Assembly: GCF_905147365.1 (NCBI RefSeq)
Contig: NC_056408.1
Coordinates: forward strand, 3,720,001 to 3,784,000
Direction: 5' to 3'
Origin: Aricia agestis
Lineage: Eukaryota; Arthropoda; Insecta; Lepidoptera; Lycaenidae
DNA: 64,000 nucleotides
Part shown: piece by piece, positions 50,801-58,300 of the stretch
How the letters are laid out: the number at the start of each line of letters is the position of its first letter
Position numbering within the stretch: the stretch's first letter is position 1
Notes under the pieces: model-generated
Told to the model about the DNA's origin: nothing
Seen by the model: only the letters and a program-made list of their open reading frames with translations
The model's database searches: none
Translations under genes and position numbers: made by a program

Positions 50801-51418
50801 GAAGAGTTGAGGATAGAAAAAAAGCCAAAGGTCGTTAAAGAAATTATAACATCAGTAGCTGATATACCTGAAGAATCTCTAGAAAAACACGATCAAAAGG
50901 AGAAAGAAAACATGAAGAAAAGTAATATAAAGAAGTCCCACACCATGCCATCGTCCGAATTATCCAAAATATGGAATCAAATGCAAGAAGAGGACGCACT
51001 CAGTCCGAAAAGATTAATGAAAATCTCAGAAAAATTTAACGTTGAGGATCTTTACGAAGATGTTATGGAGGGACGATTAAGTAGGCAGGGTAGTTTACGA
51101 GGTATTCCTAATAAAAAAGCTGTCCTTGAAACGTTTAGATCTATGGAGAATATGACACAATTCAACTCGTATGAATTTGCAACCTCACAGACCGTAGATT
51201 TTGCGAACGAAAATAGGAGTAGAAGTGCTCAGACATACCTTAGCGAATACCCCTACTTACCAACTACCGATCCATCCAAATTCCATTCTAGGCTAGATGC
51301 TAGTGCGTCAGGTCTCATTACTTTTAAGGAACTTAAAGAACAAAAACATAGAAAGACATATAGAAGAAATAGTGTACCTAACGCTAGTATAAATCCTATA
51401 TTTACAGAAAACCTTTAG
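38789..51418 (+). CDS. Filamin-like protein with one CH domain, one Ig-filamin repeat and a very long disordered tail (5 coding exons)
   Basis: Joined exons are 38789-38861, 40819-40992, 45997-46217, 46471-50158 and 50448-51418. Every intron is GT-AG, the phases fit (1,1,0,1), and the total is 5,127 nt or 1,708 residues. Residues about 90-190 resemble the second CH domain of filamins (hydrophobic helix TVLQWLETAG, WRHGWIVCGVLDIALPG, then FTPQELES). CH domains of this kind usually act with actin or membrane-cytoskeleton partners. Residues about 225-362 resemble one filamin Ig repeat, ending in KIGYTVEYEGKYEISI and IAGSPFSM, but enlarged by roughly 40 residues. The rest is acidic, rich in Asn, Ser and Lys, and has no recognised domain. 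It carries three NPF motifs (residues 577, 631, 655) of the sort bound by EH domains. Residues 35-60 are hydrophobic. The fold assignments are inference from motifs. I do not know the specific gene name; cytoskeleton-to-membrane linking is a guess from the domains. Confidence 0.8.
39168..39480 (+). mobile_element. Interspersed repeat starting ACTAGCTGTCCCGGCAAACG
   Basis: Within intron 1 of the filamin-like gene. The string CTGTCCCGGCAAACGTTGTT with AGCCCTCACGGAGCCCGAGA is a frequent insect repeat start. The family is not named here. Confidence 0.5.
40138..40382. mobile_element. Nested MITEs, TIR GGGCCTGTTTCACCAC
   Basis: Two left ends (40138 and 40199) and several right ends in intron 1 of the filamin-like gene, about 440 bp before exon 2. 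Confidence 0.7.
40819..40992 (+). CDS. Filamin-like gene, coding exon 2 (hydrophobic N-terminal segment)
   Basis: Acceptor TCATTCCAG and donor G|GTGAGA. Residues 25-82. GC content rises sharply against the AT-rich flanks, and third positions are strongly G/C, which supports a true exon. The segment reads PEDPGMWSTIVDVVLTSLR, then an uncharged stretch LAPATLLTLLWG. It could be a membrane-associating helix or the N-terminal lead-in of the CH fold. Confidence 0.78.
41187..41366. mobile_element. Palindromic MITE (TTATAGAATCGCCGATTAAA)
   Basis: In intron 2. Arms TTTTTCGTTTTCGCTTCGTT and complement are nearly perfect, loop near ACGTCAACGTC. Same family as 24986. Confidence 0.8.
41367..42453. other. 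Intron 2 sequence, nothing recognised
   Basis: AT-rich, no exon fitting the phase of the neighbours was found. Confidence 0.4.
42454..42634. mobile_element. Palindromic MITE, TIR TACTCCACTCGGGCTAACTT, flanked by TA
   Basis: 181 bp; the cleanest of the three copies in this window (others 10706 and 12283). Confidence 0.88.
42729..42934. mobile_element. MITE, TIR CAGCGG(G/T)GC
   Basis: Left CAGCGGTGCCAAAATGGTCA, right complementary to CAGCGGGGCTAAAATGGTCG. Related to 13240-14032 and 55960-56206. Confidence 0.75.
43019..43654 (-). mobile_element. tRNA-headed SINE, family A, interrupted by a hAT-type element
   Basis: Target duplications ATAATACTTTA (43008-43018) and ATAATATTTTA (43655-43665) differ at one base. 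The tRNA-like head is split after its anticodon arm by the insertion at 43355-43621. Confidence 0.9.
43355..43621. mobile_element. hAT-type nonautonomous element with perfect 8-bp target duplication
   Basis: 267 bp, terminal repeats CAGTGACGGATTAA and TTAATCCGTCACTG, flanked by GCTCTATA at 43347-43354 and 43622-43629. An 8-bp duplication and CAG...CTG ends are typical of hAT elements. No coding capacity. Confidence 0.92.
43844..44191. repeat. Direct duplication of a 115-bp block flanking a SINE fragment
   Basis: 43844-43959 and 44077-44191 share AAATGTCGTCTCAGCATCTG and AAGTTCAATGGCCGTTTCTA. Between them is a 3' fragment of a family A SINE in + orientation (43960-44076). Confidence 0.88.
44192..45996. 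other. Rest of intron 2, AT-rich
   Basis: Only the ATCGAT/YY1 motif cluster at 45033-45141 stands out. Confidence 0.4.
45033..45141. promoter_or_regulatory. Cluster of ATCGAT motifs and a YY1-like site in intron 2 of the filamin-like gene
   Basis: AATCGATA (45033), TATCGAT (45086), TATCGAT (45135) and the YY1/Pho-like AAGATGGCCGCC (45117-45128) sit within about 110 bp, 0.9 kb before exon 3. The DREF element of insects is TATCGATA. A possible enhancer or internal promoter, by motif only. Confidence 0.25.
45997..46217 (+). CDS. Filamin-like gene, coding exon 3 (CH domain core)
   Basis: Acceptor TCATTTCCAG and donor CCT|GTGAGT; the exon ends in phase 0. It encodes residues 83-156 with the CH signature: QTVLQWLETAG, an aromatic-rich WRHGWIVCGVLD helix, an ALPGTC turn like the APGLCP turn of filamin CH2, and the helix LKHAQSIAEEHLGIEP that matches the filamin 'AMQQADDWLGVPQV' position. 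Coding GC is high compared with the flanking intron. Confidence 0.85.
46471..50158 (+). CDS. Filamin-like gene, coding exon 4 (giant exon: end of CH domain, Ig-filamin repeat, disordered region)
   Basis: Acceptor TTCTTTTCAG; donor GAAG|GTACGA. The exon is 3,688 nt and open throughout (residues 157-1386). It starts with VFTPQELESLE, which completes the CH domain, then the Ig-filamin repeat to about residue 362. After that the sequence is acidic and low in complexity. NPF triplets lie at 47731, 47893 and 47965. A probable coiled coil begins YWDEKIRQIQ at 48886, and a second related YWDNKVQAMD lies at 49144. If the following intron were retained, the frame would close after 11 more codons, so a shorter isoform is possible. 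Confidence 0.85.
50448..51418 (+). CDS. Filamin-like gene, last coding exon 5
   Basis: Acceptor TTTTTGTAG; the phase fits exon 4 and gives Gly-Thr-Ala-Arg-Val at the junction. It encodes the last 322 residues and ends at TAG 51416-51418. It contains a six-residue tandem repeat (REDKIV, REDNIA, REDKIA, REDKVV, PEDYVD) at 50666-50755. A less acidic C-terminal part follows, with KIWNQMQEEDALSPKRLMK, VEDLYEDVMEG and RQGSLRGIPNKKAVLETF. This C-terminal block looks more ordered than the middle of the protein and may be a conserved domain I do not recognise. Confidence 0.82.
50666..50755 (+). repeat. In-frame 18-bp tandem repeat in exon 5 of the filamin-like gene
   Basis: Five 18-bp units encode REDKIV, REDNIA, REDKIA, REDKVV and PEDYVD. 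The units differ at few bases, so the array is recent or under homogenisation, and copy number may vary between individuals. Confidence 0.85.
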
Positions 51419-51611
51419 TTTATCTTAGATATAAGCAACCAGTACCTTGTTTATACTGTAATTACTACATTATGCCTTATTTTATAGTGTATAATTTAAA
51501 GAAACGTCACTTGTATTGTAATATAGTATGTAATTGTACAATTTGTACAGACATTGAATCTTTTGTTAAATTGTGACAAGTAATTTATTAAATAACAATA
51601 ATTGTAAGTTA

Positions 51612-51617
51612 AATAAA
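51612..51617 (+). terminator. Poly(A) signal of the filamin-like gene
   Basis: AATAAA 194 bp downstream of the stop codon at 51418, in an AT-rich 3' UTR. It is the first canonical hexamer found after the stop. Confidence 0.65.
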
Positions 51618-51638
51618 CTAAATCTATTTAAAAAAATA

Positions 51639-51662
51639 TTTATTTTCCTATAAAACTTTATT
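51639..51662 (-). terminator. Poly(A) signals of the YL1 gene (two AATAAA on the minus strand)
   Basis: TTTATT on the + strand at 51639-51644 and 51657-51662 gives two minus-strand AATAAA hexamers about 525-550 bp after the YL1 stop codon. They lie 20-50 bp from the opposite-strand signal of the convergent gene. Confidence 0.6.
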
Positions 51663-52186
51663 TACATGGTTATATTTACACTGGCTCTTACTAGCTTAAA
51701 ATTAATTACTATCAATCAATTGGTGTCACAATTAAAATTTAAAATCAAGTCGTTATGATCATACACAGTTAGCACTTTTTCCATAAAATAATTTAGGGTT
51801 TAATTTATTTTAGCTACACTTCATATTTTTACACTTCATATTTTAGCTACAGTGACACTATAGTCTATTCATTAAGCAATAATTTAGAATTCCATAATTT
51901 AAAAAAATGTGACAAAGACAAAAATCACTGTTAGCCATTTTATCAAAGACATGCATGATCATTTTAGCACATGCCAGGCATGTAGAATAATCACTCATCA
52001 GTTTACTATCCGTTGATGAACAATCTGCTTATTTTTACCCCCTATACTGTAAAAAACAAAACAGGGACGTTGGACAATTTTTCTCTATATCGGGATAAGC
52101 GTTAATCATCACTAATGTTCTAACATTAACTCTCCTGCTACATCTCTCTTACAGACTATCTCTATCTTTCCTTTCTCTCTCTCTCT

Positions 52187-52385
52187 CTACTTGATATGTA
52201 TCTGCACGTAGGACGAATGTGCGGCCGCGTTGCGTCGTCGTGCGGCCAACCATGCGGCTACGCGGGGATCCTTCCTATCCCCCCGCGCTTCCAACTGTTG
52301 GTAATACGCTTCGCGGATGATTCTGAATGCGTCGACGCTGCGGTAAGGCAACTTTGTCACTGGGTCGATGTAGCGAGCTGGCCGT
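52187..52385 (-). CDS. VPS72: YL1/VPS72 exon 9 (YL1 C-terminal domain and stop)
   Basis: Residues 358-423 with RPARYIDPVTKLPY and AFRIIREAYYQQ, the diagnostic YL1_C domain, then an Arg/Ala-rich tail ending at TAG 52189-52187. The sequence is GC-rich against its flanks. Confidence 0.95.
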
Positions 52386-55300
52386 CTGAAAAACACAAAA
52401 ATGATACAGTACATAGTATAAAAGTAGGGATTTCTTTGTTCCTATGCTTAAATCTTTAAAACGACACAACGGATTTTGATGTTTTTTTCTATAAGAAATA
52501 GAGAGGTTTAGTTGAAAGGACATAGGCTACTTTTTATTGCACATTTAAGAGGTTGAAAGGAGTATAAATCAATTTAATATTTTATCCATACCTCTTCAGA
52601 AGGATTTTTACGGGTATGGAGATACTTTGAATCCCATGAAATATTAAAGAATAGATTTCATAACACAAAAATGTACTAAATAGCTCCCACACCGGTTTCG
52701 GTGACGGTGGCCGGTTTCATTGGAACCAGGCCAGCTACGCAGAAGCTGGCAGGAGTAATTTTATAGTGGCCAAGTGTGTGCGCCGTACACAAGAGCACTC
52801 TCTATTCCTTTACTCTCATAACCCAGTGGGACGGAAGACCGACACGACCGGCGAGAGATCAGGCGCAGGACCGACTTTTTACATGCCCATCCGACGCATG
52901 GATCATCTTACTTGTCAGACAATCAGGTGATCAGCCTGCATTGTCCTAACCAAACTTGGAAATAACATGTTTCCAGCGCGGGAATCGGACTCTATACCAC
53001 GAGCCGCGCTCTATACCACTGACCACGGAGGCGTTATGTACTGAATACTGATGTATTAACCTATCAACATCAAAAACTGTCGTTCTTATATCTTAAGAAG
53101 TCAAGAAGTCATCGTGTTCCATACAATCGATTATCACTATCATAGAAAGAAAATCTAGTGGTCACACTTACTTGGTAACTGCACACAGCATTTCCCTCTT
53201 TCGTTTAGGTTTGGAAATCGGGAAGCAGGATTTGAATGCCTTGTTTTTGATGTCGTTTTCAAAAGACAGGAGTGTTCTTTCAAGATATTGAATATTGGCC
53301 TTAGGTTTCTTCTTCTCATCTTTTCTGTAAAAATGAACGAAAACGATTAGCATGATCGACTACGCGCGCATGCTTTGATGCGCAGCCAAAATTACAAATG
53401 ACGCCATTTAACAAAGCATTAACTCATAGAACCTAATTCTAGACCTCATTTTACAATCTAGAAATCAGCGGGCAGCGGGGCGGTAAGCGGCGCGGCACGT
53501 GACAATGTATAGATTTATATGGACAGGCCCCGAAAACCCAGCGGCGCGGCGCGCGGCGTACTAGACGGCTTATCCATATAAATCTCTACATTGTCACGCG
53601 CCACCGCCCGCTGATTTCGAGACTTTAGCCATAGTGTCTAAACCATAGAATTAGAACGTTAGAAAAGGCATTCCATACAATCGTCAGCGCTAAAATGTGT
53701 CACCCTCGAAATGAGTGAGCTCACTCATCTGTGACCAGTGCGCATTAGGACGCGGTAACAGCCGGACGTGTTTCATTCATTAATTACCGCGTTGTTTTTC
53801 GCTACATTTCGCTCCAGAATGCTGTCATGTGCCTTCCGACAGTGCAGTAACAAAACGTGGAATACAAATAAAGCCAAAGGTGTAATCTTTCACACGTAAT
53901 TACTAAGATTTTATTAATATTTAAATTATTGTCTTCCATTTTAAGAGAAAAATCATAGCGAAGCGTAAAATGAGCGAAAGAGAAAGTAGTATATGATATT
54001 ACTGTAAAACAAAAAAGGACGACAATATTTTCTCGATTCGATTAAAGCGTAAAATGAGCGAAAGAGAAAGTAGTATATGCTATTACTGTAAGACAAAAAA
54101 GGACAACAATTCTCGATACACATTTTGCATGCAAAAACATTGCTACAGTTTTGACGGCATAAGTCGTATCTAAGTATTTTGATATCGTTGGTCTAAACAC
54201 ACTAGGTCTAAATACGGGCGGAACGCGAGAGACGACACACTATTCCGTCGCGTATTTGTATGCGTTTGACATTTGCGGCGGAATTTACGCCGGCGTAGCC
54301 TAGTGTGTTTAGACACTTAGACGTAAATGTCCCAAATTATAAATTATCCCCGGCGATATCACTTCAAGATCATCATCGCTTAAAAATCCTATAGAGCAGT
54401 ATAATATTATGTTACATAATATTGGGTATTTATTGATGCATAATACTATCAGAGAAGTTGTTTCATAGGCAGATAACATGAGGCAGGCGGATCTACGTAA
54501 ATTGGTCGCATTTTATCAAACCCATCTGACAAATCACAGCTTAACATTGAATTGACATAGCCCGACCAATCGACGTAGGTCCATCAACTGCCTATGAATC
54601 ATTTTCTTCGATGGTACATACATAATATCTTCAACCAGAATCTCCTCATCGGGTCCTACAACTTCCATCTCCGGTTTCTCCGGTTCCAAGGTGACCGACG
54701 CCGGTTCTCCGTCCGGTTTGGGTTCCGTTAGCGGCGTCGGGTTTATGTTCTCGTAGTTCAAATCCCCGGGAGATAATAAATCTGAAAAGAACATAATATA
54801 TATACGGTCGAATTGAGAAAACACCTCCTTTTTGGATGTCGGTTAAAAAGATAGGAAGGCATTTAAAAAGTAAATTCAATTAGCTTTTGGTTTGCATAAA
54901 TAATAATTAAATAATGTTTTCAGTTCGCGTATGTAAGAGAAATAAAATTTAATTCGTGAGAAAGATACTACTTAACTTAGAAATTGGAATTCAAATAGAA
55001 TTCCACATACTGGAGGATCACGCTTAACTAAATTAGCTAATTGCGAAGAATAGGCAGGCAAGAATAGGCTGTATTTTTATGTGAAACAAAGAATGTATAA
55101 TATCTTGCTCTAACGCTTTTTCGGCGCCTATAGTTTTTTAACTTTTTATCAGCAGCGTTACCTCCCAAAGTGATACGTTTTTTTTTTATGAAATAAAGGG
55201 GCAAACGAGCAAACGGGTCACCTGATGGAAAGCAACTTCCGTCGCCCATAGACACTCGCAGCATCAGAAGAGCTGCAGGTGCGTTGCCGGCCTTTTAAGA

Positions 55301-58300
55301 GGGAATAGGGTAAAAGGGGTGGGTAGGGATGGGGAAGGGAAGGGAATAGGGGATGGTAGGGAAGGGAATAGGGTAGGGTAGTGGGCCTCCGGTAAACTCA
55401 CTCACTCGGCGAAACACAGCGCAAGCGCTGTTTCACGCCGGTTTTCTGTGAGAACGTGGTATTTCTCCGGTCGAGCCGGCCTATTCGTGCTGAAGCATGG
55501 CTCTCCCACGTATAAACGATTTTGATTTACGAGTCTGATTAGTGCCAAATTGAGCCGCAGCACGGTCGTGCGCTAGTATAGCTATAAAAAGTGGAAAAAG
55601 CCGTTCGAGCAGATCGAGCTGATTCGATTCGATTCATTCTGATTCAGTTGGGAGTAAGGAAGCAGTTCTTAACTGACGCCATTGCGTTATATTACACAGA
55701 CTAAGGACAACGGATTATATTTTATAAGTCAAGTGTAGGTATGTACTCACCATCTTCACCTTTTATGATATCGCCAAGTGACATGTCTGTTAAAGGCACT
55801 TCGGCGGACGGTAATGTAGTATCTTCATTTGTCTCTGATATTGGTACAGCAAAAGAATGGTATCTGAAAATATAATAATAGTAGTGGTAAAACAAGCCCT
55901 AAACAAAGTATTAAATATAACATTTAGATAAAGGATGGCGGGGTTTCACATGAATAGACCAGCGGTGCTAAAATGGTCGCTTTGGAGAATCATATAATTA
56001 ATAATAATATGATTAATTTTTAAACTCCACTTTGTATGCAATTCATATAGTGATTCACTTAGATTAATGATTGGTCCCGCGAGCGGCGCTCGCGCGCGGC
56101 GACCAATCATTAATTGAAGCGAATCACTATATGAATTGCACGCAAAGTGGAGTTTAAAAATGAATCATACTATGATTCAATATATGATTCTCCAAAAGCC
56201 CCGCAGTACAACCAGATTAGTACCATAGGAAGCTTCAGTAAAACAACACTTACGTTAAGTTTCGTCAAGCAAGGTTACCAAAAGTCTATGGGAGTAGGTA
56301 ATTGCATAGGAATGCAAATATATTACTATCAGAGAATTCGATGCACAGGCAGATAGCAGATAAGCAGACCTACATAGTTCGGTCGTGTTCAGTCAAACCC
56401 ATGCCTATGAATAAATTATTTTGAAAGTACAAAAAGAAGTTGCAAATGTCCATGAGCGACAGCAAACGCTTACTATCGTGCGTTTTCTGTAGCTAATTAA
56501 AATATTTAATATGGCTATTTTAGTTCCGCAAGTGACAGCAGAGGCGCTGTAAAATTTGGCATACTAAAAATTTACGTAGTCGGTATCGAGTATTGATAAA
56601 TACTATTAATAATAAATAGCTTTAATATTATAATAAATAGCTTTAAACTCATGGTAGAGCTACTGGTCAGTGGTCTATTTTATAAATACTAAAAGGTAAG
56701 TGTCATTTATTTACCTTATGACAGGACCAGTGATAGTCTTCTTCGTTGGCCGCGCTTTCTTTCTTTCCAATTCGCTCTGTTCGAATTTCTCTGAAAAATT
56801 CAAGAATCCATACAAATATTATAAATGGGAAATTTTCTGTCTGTTACCTCTTCACGCCCAAGCTGCTTAACAGATTTTACTTTGAGTCTAGGGAAAGACA
56901 TAGGTTACTTTCATCCCGGAAAAATGTACGGTTCCCGTGCGACAAACGAATTACGGCGCAACAGAGTAGCGGTCGTCATCTAGTACATTAATTAACAACA
57001 CAATACTAAAATATTATGTGAGCATCTTTCACCAATACTGTGTCTTTTGAGATAAGAAGTGGCCTGTGTCCAGACCCTTGACTACCAACATACTATTAAT
57101 CGTTTTTGTTTCATTCAGTAATTTTAGAGTAAGGAGCACAAACCAAAATATTATAGAAGTTGATTGATAGGCAGGTGACGGACCTTTGTAATTTGGTAAT
57201 GCTATGTCAAACTTAGCCGACAGCTCATGAGTCATGACTAATATTGAATTGACATAATCCAAACAAATGACGTAGAGCCTGTTCAGATAAGGCGTTTTAC
57301 GCGCGTACTCGAGATACTAGAGCTACATGATATTATATTATCCTGTCCAGATGCCTACGCGGTTTTCCTTACTCGCGCGCAAAACGCGTACAATAAGCGG
57401 GACTTTCGACTCTCGCCCGTTCAATGCGCGAGCGACACGCGAGTCGTGATAACTTCGAGTCCATGTTTGTAGCGTAAAAACGCGGTAGCTGAATGCAAAA
57501 TAAATTGAAACGCGCGTACGGACTTTGCACGTAAAACGCCTCATCTGGACGGGCATGTAGGTCCGTCAACTTCCTATGAATCAATTTCTTTGATGGTACA
57601 TACCTAAGCTCTTTAAGTTTTCTTTCTCAGTGATCATAGCCTCTTCCAACAACTCCTCCTGCGTCAGGATCCTCTCCTCCACCTTCTTCGGTTTCTTCTT
57701 TTGTAGTTCAGATCTTATTTTAATTCTCTGCAATGTTTCCGCTGACTTAACTGCTGTGCTCTGACGTATTGACTTTCTCTCTGAAATCAAAGTAGAAGTT
57801 GTAAAGTTGCAATACAAAATTCGCCACAGCTCACAGCTCAAAATGGATTTTATAGCGAGTCGCCAAAAAAAAGAAGTGTCATTTAGTCTCCTAAACTCTC
57901 CCAGTTGCTTCAAACTCACATTTTCCTGCCATTGACATCCAACTTCCAAGTATTCTTTAGTAACATTGTCAATCCTACACAATATATCACAATATGCTGG
58001 TAGGTCTATGATATTCCAAAATTATAATAACCTATTAAATCTATATGATAACCCAAGAGCCAGCGACAGCCAGACTTTCATCATTTTATAAAAGCTGAAA
58101 TTTTTCCTATATATAACCCCTATAATGAGATAAACATGTACAGATAAACTTTCATCTAAGTACACTAATATTATAAAGAGTTAGAGTTTGTTTGTTTGTT
58201 TGAATGCATTAATCTCAGGAACTACTGGTCCGATTTGAAAAGTTCTTTCAGTGTTAGATAGCCCATTTATTGAGGAAGGCTATAGACTATATTTTATCAC

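Noticed and set aside
52196..52459. 87-codon + strand ORF
   Set aside because: Antisense shadow of YL1 exon 9.
54615..54622. Alternative YL1 exon 7 donor four bases downstream (second GT)
   Set aside because: It would shift exon 8 out of frame, with a stop at its third codon.
57581..57982. Longer 5' extension of YL1 exon 4 (133-codon open frame)
   Set aside because: The extension has no YL1 similarity; the acceptor TTTCAG at 57781 fits the phase of exon 3 and the conserved SIRQSTA region.
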